Shown here piece by piece: positions 33,433-45,858 of a stretch of 64,000 nucleotides of DNA. The stretch is from Puccinellia tenuiflora (taxonomy: Eukaryota; Streptophyta; Magnoliopsida; Poales; Poaceae). The first letter of the stretch is position 1. Each line of letters opens with the position of its first letter. The DNA lies in NCBI GenBank assembly GCA_012064385.1, contig QRDG01000606.1:124001-188000 (forward strand). The letters run 5' to 3'. Below the pieces are notes generated by a model. It did not search any database and was not told the DNA's origin. It saw nothing but the letters and a program-made list of their open reading frames with translations. The position numbers and the translations under genes were made by a program.

Positions 33433-34824
33433 GTAATTGATGACAATCCCTTTTTAAGAGGGTTTATATAATGAATAAAGCATCCTTGCAAGACACACGA
33501 GCAAGGATGCAAAGCGCATTAAAGGCAAATGCAACAAAAGCATAAAACCCAAATTCCCTTAAACCCTCTAAACTGCTCCCCCATTGGCATCGATTGTCGA
33601 AATGGGAAGAAAAATTTAGAGAGCCAATATAATATGAGTTCCTCCATAAAGGTGATGACAATCCCTTTTAATGAAAAATTAGAGGAAATCAAACTATATT
33701 GAGGACCAAAAGATTGCAAAGAGATGAGTTCATTTTAAACATCTCCACAAAGGAGAAAAGCAATCAAAAGATCCAAAGCGAGAGTTCTAAATAAGATCGG
33801 AGAAGCTCCCCAATGTTCATGCACTATGGAGAAGTGCACAAAAATGGCATCCTTGCTCCCCCCAAAATCATCTAGAACACTCAACAAGTGCAAGAGTGCA
33901 TAATGCAAAAGCAAATCATAGCACTTGCACCAAAGATGTGGTTGAGCCAAAAAGAGATACCAATTTTTTAAAGATTCAAACATAAGATAGGCCCAACCGA
34001 TAAACCGAAGATCTTTAAAAAGGTATGCTCACAAGCTTATGGATACCAATTGGAAACTAAAACCAATTGAAAATGCCAAAAGCTAGTGAGAGCATTTAGT
34101 CAAAGAAAAATCCACATGCTCACCATGGTAGGCATGAGGTCAAAGATCTTCAAGAAATACATGAGTGTGCAAGGATACCAATAAACATTAAGACACGCAC
34201 TCATGAGACAAATTTGGAGCCACCAAAGAATTATAGATGAAAACAAGGTAGCTCAAAAGAATTAGGATACCAACTAAAAGGTGACCTCTCTCATATGTAT
34301 AGGTTTCTAATTAGACAAACCATTGAAGATATACATCCGCAAAGAAACATATACATACGAAATGGTTCGGGAAAAAGAGAACAAGGTATCCAAAAGGAAG
34401 TCATAAATATACAAATGAGATTGTTGCTTAAAAGCATAACACATAGCTCAAATTTATCTCATTGTATATAAATGAACTTCAAATATATCAAATGCATCAC
34501 ACATATCACTAAGGGAACAAGAGATAGTGGAGATGCTTTGAGTTAGGCAACAAGTATCACAAGGAAATAATATCAATTGAAGAAAAGGTTTTTGCACATT
34601 CATCACACATATCACAAAGATATATTAAGTGAAGAAAATAAGCCAAAACCACAACAATTGCATATAAAAGATTTCATGCCAAGAGGCAACCTACACAAGG
34701 TTGGAAACTATAAAGGTATGCATGAGATGGATACTTGTTGCCGAGATGCATTGACGATGAAGATGATGAGAGTTGGTTTGTCATCAAAGCTTGACTCCGA
34801 CGATCACATGGTGAGAACACCTTC
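33433..34824 (-). other. Non-coding internal part of the SIRE-like copia
   Basis: AT-rich sequence with repeated phrases such as gataccaattg and tgctccccca. No ORF with pol features on either strand. It continues the same kind of sequence as 45859-47827 across the nested gypsy. Confidence 0.65.
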
Positions 34825-35262
34825 TGTTGTGGGGTTACCTTTCGAGTACCCCACGGTGGTGGTACCTGGGTCACACCAAGGAAGGCCCAAGGAAGGCCCA
34901 AGAAGGATGATGTGCGGCCCAAGGTAGTCGCCGTTAGGTCATCAGCTCGATCATCCTGTACGTGCCATCAGCACCGTTCACCCAAGACCCAGCCTATCAT
35001 ATAAAGGCTGGGAGGGTCCCTCGTCTAGGGTAACTAAGCAACTAGCGAACACCAACTCAAACCCTAGCGAGATCGCCATCTCGCCATTGTAGCCACCTTG
35101 ATCATAATTCCATACAAGCAGGAGTAGGGTGTTATCCTCCGGGAGACTGAACCTGGGTAAATCGCCCCCTGTTAGCCGTCGTGATCACCAACGTTCATCT
35201 TCCTTCCCTTCAATCAACCCGGGGTACTCGACCCAGGGATTTGCCGAGCCCTAACCTCGTCA
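34825..35262 (+). repeat. 5' LTR of the Tat-like gypsy (single copy here)
   Basis: Runs from TGTTGTGGGG to CCTCGTCA, directly before the primer-binding site. About 438 bp. The 3' copy is deleted, so the left edge relies on the TG start and the change of composition. Confidence 0.6.
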
Positions 35263-35264
35263 AT

Positions 35265-35280
35265 TGGCGCCGTCTGTGGG
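35265..35280 (+). other. Primer-binding site of the Tat-like gypsy
   Basis: TGGCGCCGTCTGTGGG begins 2 bp after the LTR, a form common in plant gypsy elements. Confidence 0.8.
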
Positions 35281-35300
35281 AAAGAACGAGCGTTGGAACC

Positions 35301-37780
35301 ATGGTCGCTCCGGCTCCATCGACCTTGAAGACCGACGCCCGCACCAAGGAGCCAATCCGGTCCAGCTCCCTCGAGTACGTCAGCCACCCGCCGGCTCATC
35401 GCTCGACGTACGCTAAACTGAGTGAAGGTACGTGGATCACTTTTGGTACCATGCGCTACCTCATAAACAGCTACGGAACGCTCCGATCTACGGTGGCCGC
35501 GCTACGCGCGGAGACGACACCCGCGTCTGCATCGACTACGTCGACCACGCCTTCACCTGCCGTGGAGATCGCATCTGCTGCGAATGCAGCAATCGCGTCT
35601 TCGACTGCCGCGAAGATCGCATCTGCTACGACTACAACGACCACGACATCACCCGCCGTGATCGCATCTACCACGACTGCGACGATCGCGTCTTCGACTG
35701 CCGCGAAGATCGCGCCCGCCTCGACTGCACCAATGGCCTCCGTGGCAAAAATCGCGCCCAACGCGACCACGACACCCGCACCTCCGGCTGCCAAGGAGAT
35801 CGCATCGGCGGTGACCCCTGCGCGGATCAAGTCTACTCCGACTACCTTGGTCGCGTCGCGGGCAAGGCCAAGATCTGCATCGACCCCGACTACGTCGGCC
35901 ACGCCTTCGCGTCGCGAAATCATTCGCAAGCCAATCGCACCCGCGTTGACGACGGCGACTCAACTCCTCGCATCTGCGGTGAAGGCCGCGAAATTCTGCG
36001 GAAGCAACCTCAACGGCAACTGTGGTACCCACCACGTTGGAGCCATTTTCGACTCCGAGCACGGCTCGGACGAAGGAAGCAGCAGTGGAAGCATCAGCCC
36101 CACTCCCCGGGTTTACCCCGCACAAGTCTACATGACCGGCCCGGCGCGGGCCAACGGCGACGAACCCGCATACCCACTGGAGGTGGTCATGCCGGATCAG
36201 ACACGGCTCACCATCACCCGCGACATGGCAATCAGAGCCCTGAAGCACGTCGAGGAGGGCACATACCCCCCACCAGACGCACCCCGAGAGGACCTTTTGG
36301 CGGTCCAGTATCTGCTGCGGAAAGAAGGCGAACGACTCCGCGCAGAGAAGGCCGAGCTGCTCCGACGCAAGGAGGAAGCCGACGCGGCGAGTGCCAGGAG
36401 GGCCGCGTATTCATTCACTGCTGCCTCGACAGAGGTCTCACAAGGAGAAAGGCGCCACAGACCCCGTGTGCCCCGGATGACAGAGGCCGAACGCGCCGGA
36501 ATTACCCGCAACCTCGAGTCGTCATACATGACTGAAGATTCGGACGGGATACCCGTCCCCAAGACACTCGGAGCTGCCCTCATGGCAGTCGAAACATACC
36601 TGCGACTGACGCAGCCACCTGAGGGTGACGCCCGCGCTCTCCTCCACAAGCAACAGATCATGTCCATCAAGGCAGTCGAAGAAGCTCTGGCGAACAAGGC
36701 GCCAGCAGAAAGGGCGCAAGAAAATCGGGGTCGCCGAGACCGTGAACCCGCAGCACTCGCAGTCCCAGCTCCAAGACAACCGTGACAGCCGCAGCCAGGC
36801 GAAGACCTCCGCAACGTCATCACGCAGAGGACGGTAGACCGCAACCGCACCCAGCGGACGGTCGGCACACCCAATGCTGACGACCGCGACGATGGCGACT
36901 TCGAGCCACGCGGCGCCGCATGCTTCAGTTTCAACATCCGCGACACAAAAATGCCCAAGGGCTTCAAGCTCACAGCAGAAGCGGTCAAGTACGACGGAAA
37001 GCAGGACCCGAGAGACTGGCTGAAAGACTACCTCATAGCCTGCAGTTGCCAGGGCGGTACTTCGACTACAGCCATGCAGTACATCCAGCTGATGCTCACA
37101 GGATCCGCACGCGGGTGGCTCAACAGCCAACCCAAGGACGCCTTCAGCACGTGGGACGAGTTTGCGGATGCCTTCGTTAAGAGCTTCCTGGGGACATATT
37201 CAAGGCCGACAACTTTCGTCGAACTCCAAGCATGCAAGCAAGGGCGAGACGAGCCGCTCCGGTCATACATCCAGCGATGGACCCTGCTCCGCAATACCAT
37301 GGAACCCACCTCGGAAGACCGAGTGATGGATGCCTTCATGCACGGCGTCTACCGCCGCGACCTCCGCGAGGAATTTGGTAGGCTCCGGCCGAGAAGCATG
37401 ATTGACCTCATGAAGATAGCCAACCAGTGGGCAGACGGAGAGGACTCGGTTCGTGATACTCCACGAGACGAGGCCGGACCAAGCAACTGGCGGGAAGGAC
37501 GCCAGAAGAAGAAGCCGCATTACCACGGCAATGACTCAATAGAGTTAGTAGCGGCGGGATTCGAAACCCCCCGCGAGAACGAAGCATACGACAGCAATCG
37601 CCAGTACAGTCCAAGGCAGTACAGTCGAAACAACGACGAACAGAGTCGCCAATACAGCCAAGGGCAATTCAACCGAAGCGGTGGCAGCACCTACCGTGGC
37701 GATGGGAGCCGCAAGCGAGAGTGGCAGAGGCGCACGCTGACTCCGGAGGAAGAGCTAGAGCAACCCTGCAAGCACCATGT
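35301..37780 (+). pseudogene. gag: Gag of the Tat-like gypsy
   Basis: One frame runs from the ATG at 35301 to 37780, with a single in-frame TGA at 36783-36785. The first third is Thr/Ala-rich low complexity (ATTTTT-type runs). A charged helix region follows (about 36250-36500). The retrotransposon gag domain is at 36951-37480 (FKLTAEAVKYDGKQDPRDWL, SARGWLNSQP, FADAFVKSFLGTYSRP, LRSYIQRWTLLRN). The finger region after PCKHH is split by the solo LTR at 37781 and continues at 42606 in the same frame. Removing the insertion and one catgt copy keeps the frame. Confidence 0.8.
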
Positions 37781-40700
37781 CACATCCCGAAAATTCGTCC
37801 CTAATGTTAGTAATGTTTTTCTCCCGCCTGAAAAACTTTTTCTGTTTCCAAACTATTTTCTCCCACTTGTTGGTCTTTGAATTGACTTTGGTTTTGCTCA
37901 CTTGGAGATTTCCCAACAAACCTTGAGCTTATCAACCTCCACCATATCTCGATGCCACTATTTTCGTTGTCACACATTGATGCCACTCCAGTGTTCCAAA
38001 ACCCTTCCGTCTATTCCACCAAAGGCCACCACCACAATTCTATCTTGAGATAAATTCCACCAAGCTACCATATAGTTCCCTCATACATATAGGTCACTCC
38101 CATGGAAAAATATTTCCTAGTCCCCTGCAATAGTTCCGAGTTTATGAATATTCTCTATTATGCCATTTCCAGTCCAATAAATGTTTAGACACCTTCCACT
38201 CATCCAAAAATTCTGAAATTTTGGTGAGGTGCATGATTCAACCTCCTGAACATTTCACTCCATTGTCCCAACCTCATTTGAGCAATATTTGGGGTACTTC
38301 CTTTGTAATGCTATTTCTATGCCTACTTGCTATTTCCAAAGCAACCCCTAGCTACAAAAATCCTTTGGCCTTGATACTTTTCCAAATAGACAACCATCCA
38401 TATAGGACACCATATCCAGAAGATCATGTCAAGATCATTTAATTTGGTTTACCTGGCATGCCCATGCCATTAGGGCAATTGTGGACACCAAATTATTTAA
38501 CCCCCTTCCAGGTATCCAGTTGAGCTCAAACTTCGCACACATACTATATACCCCTGTTCTAGCCTAGTGTGAATTTTGGGGATTTTTCTGAGATGTGCAA
38601 GACCCTGATCATTTCATCGAGCACCTGGTGCCCCCTAGGTTTTCTGAATTTTTGCTTAAACAAAGTTGCAAACCAGCAAAAACCTATAACTAGATAGTGG
38701 TAGGGCTTTAAATTTGGCACAAGGTGCCGCGAACCATTTTCAGTTTGGTGCCCCGAGTCGACGGGAACGCGACGATACCGCTCGTGGCACGCTCCGAACG
38801 CCAGCGCGGGCATGACAGCGTACTGTTCCCTGGGTCTCCACTGTTCCCCCTAGCCCCAACCAAACCCCAACTGTAGTTAGACCCCGTCCTGCTCCCCTGG
38901 CTCGGACCGGAGTCGATCCTATCCTCTCCCCCTCACCTCCATGGCAGTGGACACGTGCGTGGCCACCCTGCCATCACCGAGCTTATCCGCAACCCCGGAT
39001 TTCCCGTCGTCAACCTTGTACGGTGCCAGCCCGACGACGCACCGCCCGCTACACCGACGACGCCGTGCCCGTCGACCCACCACTGCACCCCGGACACCTC
39101 ACCCGCTTTCCCCGCCGAGCCATCATGGCGGCCTCCTCCTCAAGCCCTATAAAAGAAGCCCCCTGGCAGCCACCCGCGCACCACACACTTCCCTCTCCCC
39201 CTCGGGGACGCGTCTGCTCTTTTGGTCGCGGAACGGCGGAGCTCCGCTCCGATTCGGCCGAGGTCATCGCCGTTGGTCCGTCGACCGTGGCGAGCCCTAG
39301 ACCGAGCCGTTCTTCAATCAAACTTGCAGAGATGTTCCTATTGATGCCCTCTACCTCCCGGACAAATCAGTTTGCGAAATGGTGCGGCGTGGCCTCGACA
39401 TCGTCCTCGACCACCGGCGGCGAGCTCACGGAGCACGGTGGCCATGGGGGCACTCCCTGTGACCCCGAGCACGAGGCCACCATCCCTGGAGGCGGCACGG
39501 CGGCGCGGTCCCCGCCCGCACCCTGGCGGCCTGCGGCGGGCGCCACGGCGGCGGCGGTGGCCGGCGGCCGAACTGACCTGTACCGCGTCGGGCCATCCCG
39601 CGTCGGTCGTGCACTGCGTGGGGGAGACGACCCGCTGGCGCCAGCGTGGCGTCCCGGTCAAGCCGACCGGTGGGCCCCAGCCTGGCCCGGCCCCACGGTC
39701 AGGGTGAGTGGAGGCGTAACAGACGTTTTACGTCTTCCCCACTGGGAGACGTATTGTTCGAGGATGACGCGACCAGCCCAGCCCGGTTCAAAATCGGCCC
39801 GTCCTGTTTTTTTTTCTTTCGAAGCAAGCAGCAGATAGTTAAACATCGCACGGCCATATCTTTTGAACCGTAGCTCCGTTTGAGGTGATTAAAATTTGTA
39901 AAATTTTAGTTTTAAGATCTCTATCCAGTGGTATAGGTTTTATATTTTTGTAAAATGTTTGTGTGCTCAGCATCTTTATACTCATGCATAGGTCTATTCC
40001 GCGGCACCGGCAACTGAAACCCTAAACCATGGCGACCGTGACCCGCCAAGGCAATTGGCGTCGATCTCCGAAGGCAAGCTAACCACTTGCTATGGACACT
40101 CAAGCAGTGCTGTTTGTTGCAGATTATCATGTCATGCGTGGTATTTTATGTGGGGCTATTCGATGCTAGCGATTCCATACGTGTACTTGCATGCTATGTC
40201 TATTTCTAGCTTAGATAATAACGCCGTGTTTCATTTCCAGTATAGTTAGCGATGCCATGTTTCACTCATCGTCCATGTGTGTAAATGATTGGCGTATGAT
40301 TAATTTGTGCGCCTCGCACTTGCGTGGCTTTGTCGAACCATCTGACCAGCTAACTATAACTAAGCGTCCCCATGATTGTTTGCTTCTTCTCCTTCGCCGA
40401 GGTGAGGAGCGGACGAATGTCGTCTTATGATCCTCGGAGTTGGGGCATTTGCCAAAAGAGTTATTTGCTTCTTCTCCCTCCGTCAAACTTGGCTGGCGTA
40501 TGCCCGCCTTGACTGCGACGCTTGGGAAGCTGGCTTTCATTTGGATCTTTTTGCCAAGATCGCTGACACCACGTCGAGTTAATCCTCGAGTGGAATGGAT
40601 GCCTTCTTTCTTATGATTGCTTTTCAGTTCATTTGGCGACTAAATACATGTTGGGCCCCGCCTGCGTGGATTGAGTCTCGCCTACTTTCAGTATTATTAT

Positions 40701-42605
40701 TTCATGTACCTTTACTTTCCTGCAATACGATAAACCCATCAAGTGTGGGTTGAGTTCCGGCCGGCGACTAAATACATGTTGGGCACCGCCCACGTGGATT
40801 GAATCTCGTCTACTTTTCTGTAGAGTTGTGGCGTGTGTTGGATGGTACCATGCACCACTCCCCATTCCGGCGACGATGGACTGGAGGAACCGCCGCAGTC
40901 AATGGAATGGAGGAACGGGATCGCGTGGACGCCTCCACTAACTTTTGTAGTCGATCTGTGGCTGCTACTAGCCGGAGGTATCTCCGCCATCGCCCGGTTG
41001 ACGCTAACCAACTGTGCTGGTTATTTTCTTTTACTCAACCTGTGGCTGTCACTGGTCGGAGTTATCTCCGCCATCGCCCGGTTGAACTAACCATTGATTG
41101 AACTAACTATATATTGTTTGAAATATTGAGTGCAGTTTGTTTCTGTTTCATGTTGATATGATATTATGATTTTGCATTGGACTAACCTGTTTCATGTTGA
41201 TATGATATTATATTTATTGTGTGGGACTAACCCTCTGTTGTTGGAATTGTTGTTGAAAGAAACTGGATTAAATGAACCAACCCTCCAAGCTTCGATAGGG
41301 TCAGTCCATAGTGCCACCAATCTGAACCTTGAACGCACTGCCACTGTCGCCCAAATGGGAGAGCCATAACCTATGTAACCTATCATGCCTCCTTTGATGC
41401 TACCCACTTGGCAAGTCTAGTCGGATACTGCATAGTTGTGGTCGGGGCTAGTCTTGTGAAGGTTCCGGAGCTAGGCGTTGCTCATGAGTTGGGGACGTGC
41501 CGGATTCACTTCGTCATAAGACTTAGCCTGAGTGGTAAGTCGGTAGCTATACAAGGAGTGTCTTGGTAGCGTGAACGGTTATGTAATTGTATCTTGCCGT
41601 CGCGAAGCAAGGTGCATTTAGATGGGTGGTAACTGCAACCTCTCGAGAGTGTATCAACTAGCAGCTAGCCTTGTTCCTAGGTTATGGAACAGTTCAGTGT
41701 CGGTCACACTATTGTCCTTTGTCGAGTCCGGAGGTTAAACTTAAGTTCGGTGTGAAAGTAAGATGAACAACCTGATTTCACTAAATAAACAATAAGATGA
41801 TGCAGGGAATGTTACCTCAGTTGTGAATGGTTACCGCGTTTGAGGGATGGCGGTGCGATCGTTGGGGGCCTAGAGTTAGGCCTGAGCCAACATCGTCCGT
41901 GCATTACCTAGTGGATAGATGAGGCCAGTGGGCCTAGCAGTGGAAAGATGTGGTGAGGCCGTTGGGCCTAGTTGTGACAGGTTTGTTATAATACTTATTA
42001 CCAATGGGTACCTCCGTTATTCGTCACAGGTAAGTTCTCTTGTCTGATCGCCGGTGCACGATCCAACCCCACCTGGCTTGGACTCTGTACTGGTGATACC
42101 CCATTATCTACTTATGCCATGATTTGTCGTACTACCCTATTGCTACCCACTTGGAATGTCGTGAGTAGACACTTGCCATGTTAGATTATTTTCTGTCACT
42201 AGTTACTTGTTGCCTGATTGCTTGACTGTTCATGTCTTGTGGTTGTTACTTGCGAGTACATCATTGTACTCAAACTGGCTTTTCATGTGGCCAGACATGG
42301 AGAGGATTCGTCTTCTACCATAGCAAAGAGAGATGGAGCAAGAACGTGCTAGGATCAGTAGCCCAGCCAGATGCCTGTGGAATGGAGCCGCACCAAGACG
42401 TTGTCGTACCATTATCTTCCGCTGCCGATTAAACTCCGTCCCGTGCCATACTTGGCAATGATAAATTTTCTTGCCTTGATGGCCATGTAAACCATTTGTA
42501 GCCCTTTGGGCCTGATTGTGTAATGATATTCCTGCCATGTTGCATTGTCGTAACGTGCGTCCGGATATCCTGGGCTGGCGCACAGGGCGACCGCCTTTCT
42601 GACGA
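37781..42605 (+). mobile_element. Probable solo LTR (about 4.8 kb) nested in the Tat gag
   Basis: Flanked by a perfect 5-bp repeat catgt (37776-37780, 42606-42610) whose removal restores the gag frame (...H-H-V-S-E...). Only one copy of the sequence is present, with no gag, pol or primer site inside. It has a TATA box (CCTATAAAAGAAG) at 39147-39159 within a GC-rich block (38880-39760) between AT-rich flanks, as in long gypsy LTRs. With the TSD set this way the ends are CACATCCC...CTGACGA; reading through shared bases gives canonical TGTCACATCCC...GACGACA. Clade unresolved; Tekay-like is a guess. Confidence 0.6.
39147..39159 (+). promoter_or_regulatory. TATA box in the solo LTR
   Basis: CCTATAAAAGAAG followed by a C-rich leader-like stretch. 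Supports + orientation of the LTR. Confidence 0.5.
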
Positions 42606-45600
42606 CATGTGTCAGAAGGGGGTGCCACACACCACATGTTCAGGAACCCGGAAACGGGCAAATGGGGATCTCGTCACCTGTTGAAGGACTGCAAGAAGGC
42701 ACGCAGGATATACCAGGCAATGCAGAAGATAGTCGCTCAGCCAGCCACGCAGTTGGCTCCCCAGGCAGCACCCGCAGCACAGCCAGTCGCACAGTTATCT
42801 CTCCAAGCAGCACCTGCACCCGCGCCGGCAGTCGCCAACCCAGCACAGGCAGCGGCAGCTTTTTATCCGCAGCAGCAGCCGCAGCAAGAAGCCCCTGACG
42901 CATATCCAGCGGCACGCGGACAGCTCAACATGATACAGAATGGGCGCCCTTCAAACAGGACACAGAAGATCATCACCCGCCAAGTCTACCAGGCTGTCAC
43001 CTGTCCACCTGCAGTACCCGAATACCTGAGAGGGTCAGAGACACCGATCACGTTCTCCAGAGCAGATCATCCACCTGCGGTACCAAGACCTGGGCACGCT
43101 GCTCTGGTAGTCGAAGCTCTAGTCGGGGATTTCACCTTGAAAAAGGTGTTCATGGACGGAGGCAGCGGCATCAACATTATCTTCGCCGACACCCTCAGAA
43201 GAATGAACAGGCCAACAACAAACTTGGCGCCATCAGGGACCACCTTCCATGGCATAGTACCAGGGCAAGCAGTCACGCCCATGGGAGCAATCACACTCGA
43301 CGTCATCTTCGGCACACCCGACAACTTCCAGAGGGAGGCGATCGACTTCGAGGTAGTCGACTGGAAGTCGCAGTACCATGCGATACTCGGGCGCCCGACC
43401 TTTGCCAGATTCATGGCGATACCTCACTACGCCTATCTGATGCTCAAGATGCCTGGACCCAAGGGCGTCATCACGGTGCACGGCGACTTCGACCGCTCCA
43501 ACAGCTGCGACCGCGAGTTTAGCCAGATCTCTGAGTTCTTCGGAATGGAAGAGCACCTTGCGATGATGGCAGTCGACAACGACAAGACCATTTTCCCGCC
43601 ACGCAAGAAACCAGCCAAGGAATCTGCCTTCAACACGACTGACGACACGAGAACCCATCAAGTCCACCCGACGGACGCCAGCAAGACAGTCAAGGTGTCG
43701 ACAAGCCTGCCTATCGCATAGGAAGGCGCGCTCGTCGAGTTTCTACGTGAGAACTGGGAGATCTTTGCCTGGCAACCTTCTGATATGCCAGGCATACCCA
43801 GGGAACTCGCCGAGCACTCCTTACGCGTCCACAAGGACGCCAGACCCGTCAAGCAGACCATGCGACGCTTTTCGGGTCCCAAGCGAGACGCCATCAGCAA
43901 GGAAATCGATCGACTGCTCCACGCCGGATTCATCCGGGAAATCAAGGACTCGGACGGGGTAGCGAACCCGGTCCTGGTGGAGAAGAAGAAGACGAAGAAA
44001 CTCCGCATGTGCGTCGACTTCACCGCCATTAACAAGTGCTGCCCCAAGGACCATTTTCCGCTCCCGCGGATAGATCAGATCATCGACTCGACTGCAGGCT
44101 GCGCGCGCCTATCCTTCCTGGACGCGTACTCCGGGTACCAGCAGATCAGGATGAAAGTCGAAGATGAAGAGAAGACTGCATTCATCACACCCCACGGTGT
44201 GTTCTGCTACCAGATGATGCCCTTCGGGTTGAAGAACGCTGGAGCCACATACCAGCGCACGATGCAAGCTTGCCTGAAGGAGCTAATAGGAAAGATCGTA
44301 CAAGTCTACGTCGACGACATAGTCATCACCACTCGAACGGAGGACAGTTTAATTGCTGACCTCCGCAAAGTCTTCGCCGCACTCAACGAATATCAGATCA
44401 AGCTGAATCCTGACAAGTGTGTTTTCGGCGTGCCAGCCGGAGAACTGCTCGGGTACCTCGTCTCTGCAAGAGGAATCGAAGCCAACCCTGAGAAGGTGCA
44501 AAACATACTCGCAATGCCAGCACCGACCAAGCTTCATGAAGTGCAACGCCTGGCCGGCCGAGTCGCAGCTCTCAGCCGGTTCAATAGTAAGTTGGGAGAA
44601 AAGGCCCTGCCTTTCTACCAACTGATGAAAAAGGCAGACAAATTCGAGTGGACAGAAGAAGCGCAAGACGCGTTCGACAAGCTCAAGAAAACCCTCACGA
44701 CTCCTCCAGTACTGGTGGCGCCAATGGAGAACGAGCCGCTGTACCTTTACGTGTCAGCCACAAACAAAGTGGTCAGCACAGTACTCGTCGTCGAACGAGG
44801 AGAAGAAGGGCACAGCCACCCTGTTCAGCGACCAGTCTATTTTCTTAGCGAGGTGCTAACCCTCTCCAAGCAGCGATACCCGCATTACCAGAAGCTAGCG
44901 TACGGAGTCTTCATGACATCAAGGAAGGTCGTCCACTACTTCTCCGAGCACACCATCACGGTGGTAAGCTCCTCTGGGCTCTCCGACATCCTCACCAACC
45001 AAGCCGTGATAGGACGAGTCGCCAAGTGGGTTGTCGAGTTGGGACCCTGGGGGCTGAAGTATGCGCACCCGAAGGCAATCAAGGCTCAAGTCCTTCCAGA
45101 GTTCACCACAGAGTGGATAGAGGCCCAGCTGCCAGACGTACCCGACTTGTCCAACGCATGGACAATGTACTTCGACGGGTCCAAGAAGTTCAGATCGGCA
45201 GGGGCCGGAGTCGTCCTCATCTCACCCAAAGGCGACAAACTGAAGTATGTACTGCAGATGGACTTCCCAAAACCCTCTAACAATGAGGCAGAGTACGAGG
45301 CCCTAATCCACGGCATGCGGATGGCCAAAAACTGCGGTGCAACTCACCTCATGATCTACGGGGACTCCTACCTTGTCGTGCAACAAACCATGAAGCAATG
45401 TGACGCCATCGCCGACAACATGATAGCCTACAGGGACCTATACAACCAGTTGGAAGGCACCTTCGATGGCTGCGAGTTGTGGCACATCGGCCGCGAAAGC
45501 AACGAGGAAGCTGACACCCTCGCCAACCTTGGCTCAGACAAAGCACCGGTGCCACCCGGAGTCTTCCTCGAGTGCATCAAGCAACGCTCCATCAAGCTCC

Positions 45601-45858
45601 GGCCTGCGCCGGGACCCTCTACACCGACAACGAGCACGGCCAACCCGCCAAGCACGGAGACGGAACCCATGGAGGTAATGCTGGTCGAACCCACATGGAC
45701 AAGCCCATACCTGGCCTACATACTGCATCAGAAGGTGCCAGCGAACCCAGTCGAAGCTAAGCGTGTCGTTCGCCGCTCCAAGGGCTTCACCGTCATCAAC
45801 GGGGAACTCTACAAGCGAAGCATCTCAGGAGTCCTCCAAAGGTGCATCGACCCAGTCA
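42606..45858 (+). pseudogene. pol: Protease, reverse transcriptase and two RNase H domains of the Tat-like gypsy
   Basis: The frame continues gag. After the finger region and a Gln/Ala/Pro-rich stretch comes a retropepsin-like domain with VFMDGGSGINIIF (about 43145-43185). An in-frame TAG at 43719-43721 separates it from RT. RT shows MRMCVDFTAINKCCPKDHFP-type motifs, LDAYSGYQQI, MPFGLKNAGATYQR and the active site VYVDDIVIT (about 44300-44330). The first RNase H (about 44700-45110) has lost its first catalytic Asp (YLYVSATNK). A second archaeal-type RNase H at about 45160-45540 keeps MYFDGS, NNEAEYEAL, GDSYLVVQQ and EEADTLA. The frame breaks off after LQRCIDP at about 45858, before integrase. 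Confidence 0.85.

Larger units (their letters stand above)
34825..45858 (+). mobile_element. Truncated Tat-lineage Ty3/gypsy element
   Basis: A 5' LTR-like segment, primer-binding site, gag, protease, RT, RNase H and a second archaeal-type RNase H occur in order on the + strand. The sequence then breaks off within the region that leads into integrase. Integrase and the 3' LTR are missing, and no target duplication is seen at the right edge, so a deletion removed the 3' part. The dual RNase H marks the Tat clade. A 4.8-kb insertion (37781-42605) splits the gag zinc-finger region. Confidence 0.85.

Noticed and set aside
35471..35929. Minus-strand frame of 152 codons and + strand frame at 35432-36535 over the Tat gag
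   Set aside because: By-products of the Thr/Ala-rich repeat in gag; the gag frame (from 35301) carries the recognisable domain.
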